DNA of 64,000 bases, from contig CAMTUH010000009.1 of assembly GCA_947084935.1 (NCBI GenBank), positions 20,258 through 84,257 on the forward strand. Reading direction: 5' to 3'. Position numbers and translations under genes: made by a program. This DNA is from CAMTUH01 sp947084935 (GTDB lineage: Bacteria; Pseudomonadota; Gammaproteobacteria; Coxiellales; Coxiellaceae). The first letter of the stretch is position 1. Every line of letters begins with the position of its first letter. Under the pieces are notes generated by a model. The model made no database searches, was not told the DNA's origin, and worked only from the letters and a program-made list of their open reading frames with translations. Positions 33,144-42,715 of the stretch are shown piece after piece.

Positions 33144-33403
33144 TCAGTCGTTCAAACAACCCCCGCAAGTCCTCCTATTACCTTCTATTTGAACCGTTTC
33201 CACAATGGAAACAGTTGCTTTTTTCTCTAATTCACCTTCCTTATAAATGTTTTTAAAATGCTTGGAAATAGCCGGCTTTTGTACGCCAAACAAGTCAGCA
33301 ATTTGTTGTAAATTACCCCAAATCGTGTCCCGCTCCAAATCCCCGCGAAAGGCAATCTTTCCGCTTGGTAAATGACGGCATTGGGTATCTCTTTACGTTT
33401 CAT
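33144..33403 (-). pseudogene. RhuM-family gene remnant
   Basis: From the ATG at 33403 the frame reads MKRKEIPNAVIYQAE, the usual RhuM start. It then shifts, and the following part, IAFRGDLERDTIWGNLQQIADLFGV..KPAISKHFKNIY, continues in another frame to 33144. Comparison with the family pattern suggests loss of about seven bases between two copies of a GCGGAAAG-like repeat. The protein also stops after QIEGNR, so most of the gene (the long C-terminal part) is missing. RhuM proteins are accessory or phage-like proteins of poorly known function. Confidence 0.75.
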
Positions 33404-33755
33404 AAGTAATTAAGAATATATCTACGGAGGAGTGAAGGCAAACGCTTTGCTTCATATTTGACCTACATAGCAGCGCTGAGAAAGCAACTTTGCTCCTAAA
33501 CTAATGTGGGCGATTTGGGGAACAGCAACTGTGCATCACGCTTCACTAAACTCAACGTCGGACTGCTTGCCCGCCAACAAATAATCTCACCGTCGCTTAA
33601 GCGACAATATCACCGATTTCAATATCTCAGGCATCCCCGATACACCACTTCGCCAATTGGCGTCGGCCAGATATCGCGTAAAGCGTTCAACGGTTTCAAC
33701 GTAGGAAGTTGAGAGGTGGGAAGCCGCTCTTTAAAGGGCGCAGTTTGATAATTGT
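33404..33755. other. Gene-free interval, possible unrecognised gene remnant
   Basis: No intact gene is visible in these 352 bases. On the minus strand a short frame just after the stop of the next gene (about 33755 to 33628) reads like coding sequence (APFKERLPTSQLPTLKPLNA, then WPTPIGEVVYRG) but has no start, and no family was recognised. A small hairpin with TGAAGGCAAA and TTTGCTTCA lies near 33433-33455. Confidence 0.4.
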
Positions 33756-34987
33756 CTAATCTACATCTAGCTTTATCCGCACAGGGTTTAAGAAAGAATT
33801 CAGAGCGTTCGTAGGAAGAAAAATCACTTTTCTTTCTGAACTTAAACTAATGTTGTCGGTATTAATGCTTAAAGATTCCAACAAAGCACGCAGTAATTCA
33901 CATTGACACTCTACATTTTCCTCATCGTCAAAATAAATAGCAGTAATATCTTCCTGCGTTTCCTCTTTCTCCACTTTTATAACCCCGGTAATACCGCATT
34001 CCTTTAAATTTTCAATGGTTTCATTATCTGTTTGACTATTGCCTTTTTGGTGAAAAGTAGTGTTTATATTAGCACTTATTGAAACAGACTGTTTTTGAGA
34101 AGAGACCTCTTCCACTGTTTTAGAAGAAATCCGCTTATCCTCGCTCGATTGAATTTGCATGAAATTTTTTACTGAACTACATTGCGTGAGTGTCGGCTGT
34201 AGAGTTTCAGTAACCCAGGTTAGAGTTTTTTCGGCACCTACTTTGTGCAAGAAACTCAGCAGAGAACCTTCTTTTGTCTTATCTTGTATTACTGCTTTGA
34301 GTTTAAAATCATCATAATCGCGCCACCCCAAGAGGTGATAATGGGTAACCCTCTGGCCATCATAAGAGCGAACGACATAGGGAACCCTTAGCGTTCCCCC
34401 AATGATTCCCCAGGAATCTGGTTTTGCACCTTTTTCTTCCATTAATTTAAGTTGCAGCATCATAATCATTAAATCAGACACCATTTCAGTCAGTAGCTGT
34501 TCTCTGATTTTCCCCATTGGCTCCCAGAAATTTATTCGGTAGTTAAAGTGGTCCGCACCTTGTTTGTTAACGGCGATCGCTAATTTTTTTTGTGGCTCAC
34601 TGCCTTGCGCAAATTCTACAAGCAAGAATTTCCACGATCATCGTTGCTAAAATAAACGTGTAACCCAATCTCATCGGGATTGAAGCCTAATTCCCGTACC
34701 AGGTAAGTAGCGACGTCTTTGCCAAATTCCGCTATTGCTCTTTCTTTCTGCTCTCGAGTTTCCTCAACCATGGCTGTACTTGAAAAAATACGAGAGGATC
34801 TCGAGCTATAGGTAGTGCTGCTGATCACCGTACTGGATTTTTGCGTAGATAATACTGCCGATCCAAAATCAACTTTAGAATCTACTGTATCTTTAAACTT
34901 CCCAAACGCAGCAGCTAAAGTTGAGCCTCTTGTTTTTGGTTCCCGATTTTTATTATCACCCTGCTTTTTGCTACCGTCTCTAGACAT
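33756..34987 (-). pseudogene. Orphan protein gene split by a one-base frameshift
   Basis: Two overlapping frames (34987-34616 and 34625-33756) make one protein of about 410 residues. The first half starts MSRDGSKKQGDNKNREPKTR, is serine-rich and ends SNDDRGNSCL. The second has no ATG at its beginning (only TTG). Adding one A to the run at about 34631-34633 joins them as SNDDRGKFLLVEFAQG. The second half contains a conserved-looking domain (EPMGKIREQLLTEMVSDLM, GTLRVPYVVRSYDGQRVTHY) and a more variable C terminus. The function is unknown. Secreted effectors in this lineage are often of this type, but that is a guess. Confidence 0.7.
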
Positions 34988-35137
34988 GGGCTAAGCCCTC
35001 TTTTTTTAAAATTAAAAATGAATCATATTGTACAGATTCCACCAAGACCAAGAGTGTAACCCAAGTAGCTTAAAACAATATTAAGGGCATCGCTCGAAAT
35101 ACAAATTCGATTATTTTCCATCAGCGAGAGCGGCAGT

Positions 35138-35256
35138 GAGGACAGGCTGTAGACGAGGACAGGCTGTAGGTTGGGCTGAATGAAATGAAGCCCAACAATT
35201 AATTCGTTGGGCTTCGCAAGGCTCAGCCCAACCTACGTTTCAGCCCAACCTACGCC
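35138..35256. repeat. GTAGGTTGGGC...GCCCAACCTAC palindrome with short direct repeats
   Basis: The element from 35166 (GTAGGTTGGGCTGAATG) to 35235 (GCCCAACCTAC) is a long imperfect hairpin with an inner stem AGCCCAAC/GTTGGGCT. It is followed by a second partial copy of the right arm. Just before it, GAGGACAGGCTGTAG occurs twice in tandem. Together they occupy most of the 328-base gap between the orphan pseudogene and the flavoprotein gene. Confidence 0.8.
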
Positions 35257-35315
35257 CAACGTGCGTGCGCAGAATGACAGGGAAATGAATTTCGAGAGGT
35301 GCCTTTAATTTAAAC

Positions 35316-36698
35316 CTAATCACCCAAGGACTTAAGATCACCTAACACCGTTGGCAATAATTCCGAAACTGTCGGATGAATATGAACAGCATGAGTAATG
35401 ACCGTATAGGGCTTTTTGCTATACATAACGTCAAGTAAACAATGAATTGCTTCATCGCCATTCAATCCTAGTATAGATGCTCCTATTATTTCTTGACTAT
35501 CGGCGTCTACAAGAATTTTAATAAAGCCTTCCGTTTCGCCTTTTTCACTCGCCCGGCTAACTCGTGACATCAAACGAGTGCCCTTTAAAATATTTTTACC
35601 TGATTTTCGTGCCTCATTTTCTGTCATCCCGATTCGTGCTAAGGGTGGATCAGTAAAAAGAGCATAGGTAAGAATACGATCATGGATACTGCGAGATTCT
35701 TTGCGAAGTAAATTATCCCTAACAATTTCGTAATCATTATATGAGGTATGCGTGAAAGCTCCTTTGCCGTTACATTCACCCAATGCCCAAATATTCGTTA
35801 CGGACGTGTGTAATTGTTCATCGACTTTGATAAAACCTCGCTCATCCACTTTAACACCGGCTTTATCTAAGCCCAAATCATCTGTATTCGGTCGTCGGCC
35901 TACGGCAATTAGCAAATGTGATCCAGCAACCTGTTTCGATTCATCTTTACAATCAAGCCCCATGAGAATTTTATCATTTTGTTTTTTTACACTGATACAT
36001 TCGGCATTTAGACGGATATTGATACCTTCCCGTTGTAAAATATCGTAAACCGCTTCTGAAACGTCTTCGTCTTCTCGTGAAATTAATCGAGATGCCTTCT
36101 CTACAATAGTGACCTCACTACCAAACCGACGATACATTTGCGCGAATTCAAGACCAATATAACTTCCACCCACGATGATTAAATGTTCCGGTAAAAAATC
36201 CACTTCCATCATACTCGAGTTATCGAAGTAATCTACAAAATCAAGACCCGTAATGGGTGGAATAAATGCCCTTGCACCCACATTAATAAATATTTTATCG
36301 GCTTCCAGTAAATCCTCATTAACGCGAAGGGTATGAGAATCTTCAAAATAAGCATGACCTTCATACACCTCGCAATTTTTAGTATTGAGCAACCACTTTT
36401 TGATACCTTCCTGAGATTTATTTACGATGGCATCTTTGCGAGCTTTTACTTTTTTCATATCAACAGCAATATCCCCATCGATAATTACACCGTAATCTTC
36501 AGCACGGCGTACCAAATGAGCAGCATAAGCATTCGCAATTAATGTCTTACTGGGAATACATCCGGTATTTACACAAGTACCACCAAATAACTTTCTTTCA
36601 ATGATGGCCACTTGCAGACCATGGTTAGCAAGATCAACCGCTAAAGACGGTCCCGCTTGTCCTGCACCAATGATTATTGCATCATATTTCTTTGTCAT
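35316..36698 (-). CDS. FAD-dependent pyridine nucleotide-disulfide oxidoreductase (Lpd/MerA-like)
   Basis: This is a class I flavoprotein disulphide reductase of 460 residues. It has the FAD-binding AIIIGAGQAGPSLAVDLA, the redox-active FGGTCVNTGCIPSKTLIAN, the NAD(P)-binding IIVGGSYIGLEFAQMYRRFG, the second FAD site WALGECNGKGAFTHTSYND, and the C-terminal dimer motif HIHPTVSELLPTVLGDL with His-Pro-Thr. It is not next to 2-oxo acid dehydrogenase genes and lacks the N-terminal metal-binding domain of MerA. It is best called a stand-alone oxidoreductase, and its substrate is unknown. It is divergent from the VOC-like gene. Confidence 0.88.
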   Translation of the reverse strand: MTKKYDAIIIGAGQAGPSLAVDLANHGLQVAIIERKLFGGTCVNTGCIPSKTLIANAYAAHLVRRAEDYGVIIDGDIAVDMKKVKARKDAIVNKSQEGIKKWLLNTKNCEVYEGHAYFEDSHTLRVNEDLLEADKIFINVGARAFIPPITGLDFVDYFDNSSMMEVDFLPEHLIIVGGSYIGLEFAQMYRRFGSEVTIVEKASRLISREDEDVSEAVYDILQREGINIRLNAECISVKKQNDKILMGLDCKDESKQVAGSHLLIAVGRRPNTDDLGLDKAGVKVDERGFIKVDEQLHTSVTNIWALGECNGKGAFTHTSYNDYEIVRDNLLRKESRSIHDRILTYALFTDPPLARIGMTENEARKSGKNILKGTRLMSRVSRASEKGETEGFIKILVDADSQEIIGASILGLNGDEAIHCLLDVMYSKKPYTVITHAVHIHPTVSELLPTVLGDLKSLGD

Positions 36699-36813
36699 AG
36701 TGATTCTTCTCCAATTTTAAAGTGCCCTACACTATCGGGCTCATTTATTGCCGCTATGGACGGGGGTCTAAAAATCATGCATTATAACATTAACATACGA
36801 GAAGGAGCGAGTA

Positions 36814-38067
36814 ATGGACATTATGACCTACAAAGTCCGCGGCGATAAGAAAAATTCCGATTTTTTTAATGAATACCTGTATAAGATTTATGAGCGACGT
36901 CAAAACTCAGGAATCGACGATTTGGTAAGCCATATGCGCGCGGTACTCCTTCAAGTGGATTCTGGAGATGCTATCGACTATCTTGCCAATGAATTGTATG
37001 TGATTAGCCCTTACCGACTGGAAGCTGCTTATCAAAACAGCACACACCGTATTTATATTTGCACAATCAGGCCAGAATACCCTTACTTTTTTGTCTTCGA
37101 ACCCCTCGATAAAAATTATGAAGACTCGTTAACACGCTTTAATGCTCTTTATGTAAACTCTCGTGTAAAGCCAAATGCGCGCTACATCGGAGAGATTTAT
37201 CACAGCCAAGACGTCAATAAAACAAAAAGAATTCTAACGGATCAAAGCATTATTTTTTCCGATGCATTTAAAACAAAAAATGTTTTTTTCATGAATAAAA
37301 ATTTCGCTTTTACAAAACCTTCGGATTTTACCTGGAACCGAGTGGGTTATACATCACTGGATTTTTCTGACCTTAATGCTTTTGAAATGGGCGAAGCTAT
37401 TTCCTTGTCGCCAACGGATCAATCAAAATTAAAATCTTCAGAGGAGAAAGTCGCCAGCCGTGATTATCAAAAATTTATTCTCGGCATCGATCACATGGCC
37501 ACCCGAATTCTAGCCGGCGAGCGCGAAGATGCCATCTTAGAATTTCTTACGCTAGTGCCTTATTATTATTGGGGAGCTTACAGCATCGATGACATGAATT
37601 CTTCAACAAACGTGGGGCGATTTCCGGATATTAAAGACGATAAATTATCCCCCGCGAAAGTATTCACGGCTAATAACACACCAGCCTTCGTCAACTCTTT
37701 TAAAAACATGCCCATGCCCACCGAGCAATTCGTCCGGTTATACGGGAAGCGCATGCACCACATCGCCCTGGAAGTTATCGACGGTAATTATAACAGCACC
37801 GAGAAAAATATCGACCACGTCATTGGCACGTTGATGAGCAAAGAGTTCAGTTTCCCTTTTATTGCAACTCTTTTTGGTGAATGCAAGGATCATACTCCCG
37901 ACTTAAAACAAATTTTTTCAAAGACCTCTCCATACTCTGTGCTGATCACTGAGTTCATTGAGCGCTGCCAAGGATTTGATAATTTCTTTACGAAATCAAA
38001 TGTCGCTCATTTAACAGCTGCCGCTGGTGAAGAAGAAGATATTATTAAGCAATCAGTAGGCGACTAA
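36814..38067 (+). CDS. Large protein with an HPPD-like (VOC) C-terminal domain
   Basis: This 417-residue protein is not from a family I can name with certainty. The second half resembles the catalytic half of 4-hydroxyphenylpyruvate dioxygenase-like vicinal oxygen chelate proteins. A possible 2-His-1-Glu metal site is formed by His227 (LGIDHMATRI), His315 or His316 (RMHHIALEV) and Glu380 (LITEFIERCQGFDNFF). Between them lies PAKVFTANNTPAFVNSF, which sits where HPPD has its substrate strand. The N-terminal half has no such signature. The start has a good Shine-Dalgarno (GAAGGAG). The hybrid kinase gene follows 34 bases later in the same direction, probably one operon. Confidence 0.6.
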   Translation: MDIMTYKVRGDKKNSDFFNEYLYKIYERRQNSGIDDLVSHMRAVLLQVDSGDAIDYLANELYVISPYRLEAAYQNSTHRIYICTIRPEYPYFFVFEPLDKNYEDSLTRFNALYVNSRVKPNARYIGEIYHSQDVNKTKRILTDQSIIFSDAFKTKNVFFMNKNFAFTKPSDFTWNRVGYTSLDFSDLNAFEMGEAISLSPTDQSKLKSSEEKVASRDYQKFILGIDHMATRILAGEREDAILEFLTLVPYYYWGAYSIDDMNSSTNVGRFPDIKDDKLSPAKVFTANNTPAFVNSFKNMPMPTEQFVRLYGKRMHHIALEVIDGNYNSTEKNIDHVIGTLMSKEFSFPFIATLFGECKDHTPDLKQIFSKTSPYSVLITEFIERCQGFDNFFTKSNVAHLTAAAGEEEDIIKQSVGD

Positions 38068-38101
38068 GGGCTAATGACAGGCTCTAACACAGGAGGTGCT
38101 C

Positions 38102-40219
38102 ATGTATGAATTATATGAATTAATACAAAAACTACCTCATTTATGTCTCTTGCTGACTCCCGAAGGAAAAATTCTAGAAGCAAGCGACACCTATTTGCAA
38201 ATGATTAACCTTGCACGTGAGGAAGTCGTTGGTCACACGCTCACAGAGCTTTTTCATATCTACCCCACCCTTCCTACGAGAATAGAGGCAGAGGCGTTAG
38301 AAACTTCTATCCAAGAAGCTTTGGAACAACATGCAAGTCATACCATTGAAGCGCAAACATTGCTCTCTTCTTCGCCTTCATCCTCTCCTACCCATGAAAT
38401 TATTTATTGGCGGTGTGTTCATATCCCTATCACGAATGAGCAAGGACAAACACTGTATCTTATCCATGAGTTGACTGACCTTACCGAAACGACAAAGAAC
38501 AATGTATCATTTACGACTGACCAAAATCGGGAACGATATCGCTCTATTATCGCTACCGCCAATGACGCATTTATTGCAATTAACCAAGAAGGTAAAATTG
38601 TTGAATGGAACCGCCAAGCAGAATTAATTTTTGGTTGGACGTTTGAAAACATTAAAGATAAAACCATCGAGGAAACCATTATACCCCCTTCATATCGTCA
38701 AGCACATCGCCAAGGATTAGCACACTACTTGGAAACGGGTGAGGGCCCTATCTTGAATAAACGCATTGAATTAACTGCCTTACATTATGATGGCCATGAA
38801 TTTCCTATTGAGTTAACCGTATGGACACTTAATTCAAATTCAGGTATTCAGTTCTATGCATTCGTGCATGACATTACTGAGCGCAAACAATTGGCCGTAT
38901 TTCAGCAAGCAGCAGAACATGAACGCGCTCGCGCTGAAGAAGCTGAAAAATATAAAATGTATCAAGCGCAATTTACCAATACCATTTGTCACGAAATCCG
39001 TAATCCTTTAAGTGCTGTTTTTGGTCATAAAGAATTAATCGAAGATAAGATGAAGGACCTCCATGCGCTCTTATCCTCTGAGTCTAAAGAAATGCCTTCT
39101 TCTATCAAAACCGCTTTTGACACCTTAAGAGAAGAAGTCCAACTCTCGCTTGATGCTATTAAGGATTGTGCGGATTATGCCAAATCCGTTACCGATGATG
39201 TACTTCAGCTCTCTAAATTAGAAAACTATGATATTATTTTTGAGAAAGAAATTTTTTATCCCAAAACTGCTATTTTATCAGTTATTCACATCTTTAAGCC
39301 GACACTAGAAAAAAAAGGGCTATCCATTGAATTTCAAGCGCCAATGGAAGAAATAGTAGTTAAAGGAGATAAGCAGCGCTTCCAAGAAATCGTGATCAAC
39401 TTAGTATCGAATGCTATTAAATTCACTCAGACAGGAAAAATTACGATTACTTTAGATGAAGGAAATACTTCCTCTACGCACACTACCCTTGTATGTTCCG
39501 TAAAGGACACAGGCATTGGCTTAACTGCAGAAGAAAAAAATAAATTATTTCAGCGTTTTTCCCAAGCCAGCAGTTCTACTTATAAAAGATATGGCGGAAG
39601 TGGATTAGGATTGGCGATTTGTAAAAATTTAGTTGAAAAAATGCAAGGTACCATCGAAGTAGAGAGCGAAAAAGGACAAGGAGCTATCTTCACTTTCACC
39701 ATATGCTGCGACAGTGTATCCCCTCAAGAAATCCAATCTCAAGAACAAGTTATTTCGACGCTTACCCAAGCCTCACCTGCCCCTGTTGATATGAGCGATA
39801 AGAAAATTTTAATTGTAGAAGATAATGTTTGGATTCAAAAATTAATTACTGCTTTTTTAAAAGATCGTTATCAATATGAGTTGGCGAGTGACGGCGTTGA
39901 AGCAGTTAACATGGCATCACAAGCCCATTACGATTTAATTTTAATGGACATTATCATGCCTAATATGGACGGATTCGAAGCTACTCGCCACATACGTGAG
40001 CAAGAACAAGCATCGCAGCTTTCAGCCACCTGTATTATCGCTTTATCAGGTAATGCAGGAAGTGAATTTGAACAAGAAGCTCGCGCTGCTGGCATGGATG
40101 ATTATTTCGTCAAACCTATTAAAACAAAAGAAGATCTTTATAAGATAATTGATCGCCATCTTCAACAGACAGAAAATATTTCAGAAGGGGGTGGTAGTAT
40201 GACCTTCTTCAAAAGGTGA
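38102..40219 (+). CDS. PAS hybrid sensor histidine kinase with receiver domain
   Basis: This 705-residue soluble protein has two PAS domains (residues ~5-115 and ~140-265), a short coiled coil, a HisKA domain with His297 (TICHEIRNPLSAVFGHKEL), and a HATPase domain with N box (VINLVSNAIKFTQTG), G1 (KDTGIGLTAEEKNKLF) and G2 (GGSGLGLAI). A C-terminal receiver has Asp616 (LILMDIIMPNMDGFEATRHI) and Lys in YFVKPI. All catalytic residues are present. No membrane segment is seen, so the signal is probably cytoplasmic. I chose the ATG at 38102, just after AGGAGG; an in-frame GTG lies six bases earlier. It lacks an adjacent Hpt or response regulator, so phosphotransfer must go elsewhere. Confidence 0.92.
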   Translation: MYELYELIQKLPHLCLLLTPEGKILEASDTYLQMINLAREEVVGHTLTELFHIYPTLPTRIEAEALETSIQEALEQHASHTIEAQTLLSSSPSSSPTHEIIYWRCVHIPITNEQGQTLYLIHELTDLTETTKNNVSFTTDQNRERYRSIIATANDAFIAINQEGKIVEWNRQAELIFGWTFENIKDKTIEETIIPPSYRQAHRQGLAHYLETGEGPILNKRIELTALHYDGHEFPIELTVWTLNSNSGIQFYAFVHDITERKQLAVFQQAAEHERARAEEAEKYKMYQAQFTNTICHEIRNPLSAVFGHKELIEDKMKDLHALLSSESKEMPSSIKTAFDTLREEVQLSLDAIKDCADYAKSVTDDVLQLSKLENYDIIFEKEIFYPKTAILSVIHIFKPTLEKKGLSIEFQAPMEEIVVKGDKQRFQEIVINLVSNAIKFTQTGKITITLDEGNTSSTHTTLVCSVKDTGIGLTAEEKNKLFQRFSQASSSTYKRYGGSGLGLAICKNLVEKMQGTIEVESEKGQGAIFTFTICCDSVSPQEIQSQEQVISTLTQASPAPVDMSDKKILIVEDNVWIQKLITAFLKDRYQYELASDGVEAVNMASQAHYDLILMDIIMPNMDGFEATRHIREQEQASQLSATCIIALSGNAGSEFEQEARAAGMDDYFVKPIKTKEDLYKIIDRHLQQTENISEGGGSMTFFKR

Positions 40220-40239
40220 ACCCTCTAGATTATAAATCC

Positions 40240-40268
40240 TTGTATATTCAAGCCTGGGTGGGTATAAT
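40240..40268 (+). promoter_or_regulatory. Candidate rhlE promoter with a long leader
   Basis: TTGTAT (40240-40245) and TATAAT (40263-40268) are 17 bases apart. Transcription would start near 40275, giving a leader of about 110 bases before the rhlE ATG. Long leaders are common on cold-inducible helicase genes. Confidence 0.45.
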
Positions 40269-40386
40269 GGGTCAAAATCTTAGATGTCCACCGATCAGCG
40301 TCTATTTTTTCTTATTAATCATCATATTACCTTCCAGCCTAGATCGCGCAACGTAAGATGTTGATTGGCCGGTTTAGGAGAACTAC

Positions 40387-41643
40387 ATGTCATTTACAAA
40401 ACTCGGCTTATCCGCCGAATTGCTTGCTGCTGTTAACGAGCAGGGCTATCAAACTCCAACCCCAATCCAACTACAGGCTATCCCCGCCATTCTGGAGGGG
40501 CATGATATTATGGCCTCGGCACAGACGGGCACCGGTAAAACCGCCGGATTTACGTTACCGTTATTACAACGACTGTGCGGCGCAGCGCACAATCCTCATC
40601 AACACCGCCGGCCGGTTCGAGCGCTCATTTTAACGCCTACGCGCGAATTAGCGGCACAGGTTAGCGAAAAAGTTGGAACGTACGGTAAATATTTACCCTT
40701 AAAATCAGCCGTAGTTTTTGGCGGCGTTAAGATCAGTCCGCAGATTTCACGTTTGCGCCAAGGCGTGGATATTTTAGTAGCAACCCCGGGGCGATTGCTG
40801 GATTTAGTCAATCAACGCGCGGTTAATCTCTCTTCCGTTGAAATTCTCGTGCTGGACGAAGCGGATCGCATGCTCGACATGGGCTTTATCCACGACGTTC
40901 GAAGAATACTGAGTTTACTGCCAAATAATCGTCAAAATTTATTGTTTTCAGCGACCTTTTCAACGGAAATTAAAACACTCGCCGATAAAATATTAAAATC
41001 TCCGATTATTATTGGGACTATACAATGTAACGTGCCGACAGAACAAGTGAAGCAAGTTGTTTATCCCGTAGACCGCAGCCGTAAACGTGAACTGTTGTCG
41101 TTTATTATCGGATCTAAAAATTGGCAACAGGTTCTCGTCTTTACACGAACCAAACACGGCGCTAATCGTCTTGCCACGCAATTGCATGATGATGGTTTAT
41201 CCTCAGCCGCCATCCACGGCAATAAAAGCCAAGGAGCGCGCACCCGTGCATTGGCCGATTTTAAACAAGGTAAAACGCGCGTATTGGTCGCAACCGACAT
41301 CGCCGCCCGTGGTTTGGATATTGATAAGCTTCCATATGTGGTAAACTACGATATGCCTTCCGTCGCTAATGATTACGTACACCGCATTGGCCGAACGGGT
41401 CGAGCCAGTAACGTTGGCATGGCTGTTTCACTGATCTCTGCCGACGAACGTAATTTGCTGAATGATATTGAGAGACTATTGAAATATAAACTAGACCAAG
41501 AGATCATACCGGGTTATGAACCGGGTCCGTCCAGTGCGGCAGGGCAGATGCATACACAAAGGAAATTTCATGCAAAAGTTCATCGACATCACTCGGGATA
41601 TCCTTCTAGAAAATCGGCAAACAGGCGATCGAACAATTGGTAA
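40387..41643 (+). CDS. rhlE: DEAD-box ATP-dependent RNA helicase, RhlE type
   Basis: RhlE-type helicases unwind structured RNA in ribosome assembly and mRNA decay. The 418-residue protein has all core motifs: the Q motif (GYQTPTPIQLQAIP), ASAQTGTGKTAGFTLP, PTRELAAQ, the DEAD box (VLVLDEADRMLDMGF), SAT (LLFSATFS), RGLDIDKLPYVVNYD, and HRIGRTGRA. The C-terminal tail after about residue 380 is short and basic. The Shine-Dalgarno AGGAG lies six bases before the ATG. The stop codon is just before the desaturase start. Confidence 0.94.
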   Translation: MSFTKLGLSAELLAAVNEQGYQTPTPIQLQAIPAILEGHDIMASAQTGTGKTAGFTLPLLQRLCGAAHNPHQHRRPVRALILTPTRELAAQVSEKVGTYGKYLPLKSAVVFGGVKISPQISRLRQGVDILVATPGRLLDLVNQRAVNLSSVEILVLDEADRMLDMGFIHDVRRILSLLPNNRQNLLFSATFSTEIKTLADKILKSPIIIGTIQCNVPTEQVKQVVYPVDRSRKRELLSFIIGSKNWQQVLVFTRTKHGANRLATQLHDDGLSSAAIHGNKSQGARTRALADFKQGKTRVLVATDIAARGLDIDKLPYVVNYDMPSVANDYVHRIGRTGRASNVGMAVSLISADERNLLNDIERLLKYKLDQEIIPGYEPGPSSAAGQMHTQRKFHAKVHRHHSGYPSRKSANRRSNNW

Positions 41644-41645
41644 GT

Positions 41646-42680
41646 ATGTCAAAAAATAAGATGGAAAATGATTCTCTAAAATCTATTCACTACCTTTATA
41701 AATCGCATTGCTTGCGCAGTGGGATTGAGGTGATCCTCACCGTTCTAGTATTTGTAGGCCTAGGAACTGCTCTGTGTTTACTAAAGTTCAACACGTATGC
41801 AGTAATTCCGCTCAGTTTAATGATGGGTTTAGCTTACGTCCGCATTTTTTTATTGATGCACGATTGCGTACATGATGCATTATTTGTCTCGAAAAAATGG
41901 AACCGTATTGTTGGATCCCTTTTGGGGTTGACCATTTTAACACCGTTTCAATACTGGCGTTTACAACACATAAAACACCATCGCTATAATGCAAATCTGG
42001 ATCATCGTGGAATAGGTGATATTTCGGTCTTAACGGTAGAGGAATTTAGACGCGCTGGCTCATGGAAAAAGTTTCTGTATATTTTGTACCGAAACCCATT
42101 GATTATGTTTTTTCTGGGCGGTCCTTTTGAATTCCTGGTTAAAATGCGCTTCGTAAAGAAATACAGACATTTTAGCAAGCAGGAACGGAAAAAGAGTTGG
42201 CGCTCCGTTAACAGAACAACTATTTTTGGCATTCTAATTTATGGTGCCTTAACTTTAGCGCTTGGATGGAATTTTTTAATATTCGCCTTTCTCATTCCTA
42301 TCATTGTAGCAACTGCGATAGGAGTCTTTTTATTTTACATCCAACACAATTTTGAAAATAGTTTTTTTGAAAAACAGTCGAATTGGAATCATCTTGACGC
42401 CGCCCTTCGAGGAAGCAGCTACATCAAGTTGCCACGATTTTTTTCATGGATGATCTGCAATATTAATTATCACCACGTTCATCATTTAAGCCCATGCATC
42501 CCATTTTATCAGTTAAATAAATGTCATGCAGAGCATGCCGCGCTAAAAAACGTGGACGCCTACAATATTCCTCGTGCCTTTAGCTTCATCCGGTTAAAAT
42601 TATACGACGAGAGCAGGAGATGCATGATTGGCTGGAAAGCTTACAAACGGCTGTATCGCAATAGAACTTTGTCCGTGTGA
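41646..42680 (+). CDS. Membrane fatty acid desaturase
   Basis: This di-iron integral membrane enzyme introduces double bonds into acyl lipids. The 344-residue protein has the three histidine boxes: HDCVHD (residues 72-77), HIKHH (108-112), and NYHHVHH near residue 275, with four hydrophobic segments between them. The spacing fits the omega-type/DesA branch. The exact position of the double bond cannot be told. The ATG at 41646 is the likely start, three bases after the rhlE stop; the frame also opens at a TTG inside rhlE. No ferredoxin or reductase gene is adjacent. Confidence 0.9.
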   Translation: MSKNKMENDSLKSIHYLYKSHCLRSGIEVILTVLVFVGLGTALCLLKFNTYAVIPLSLMMGLAYVRIFLLMHDCVHDALFVSKKWNRIVGSLLGLTILTPFQYWRLQHIKHHRYNANLDHRGIGDISVLTVEEFRRAGSWKKFLYILYRNPLIMFFLGGPFEFLVKMRFVKKYRHFSKQERKKSWRSVNRTTIFGILIYGALTLALGWNFLIFAFLIPIIVATAIGVFLFYIQHNFENSFFEKQSNWNHLDAALRGSSYIKLPRFFSWMICNINYHHVHHLSPCIPFYQLNKCHAEHAALKNVDAYNIPRAFSFIRLKLYDESRRCMIGWKAYKRLYRNRTLSV

Positions 42681-42715
42681 AATTTTCAGAAAGAAAAAGC
42701 AGCCCCCACCCTGAA

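Noticed and set aside
41000..41640. Frames antisense to rhlE
   Set aside because: They lie wholly within a conserved helicase gene and show no family features.
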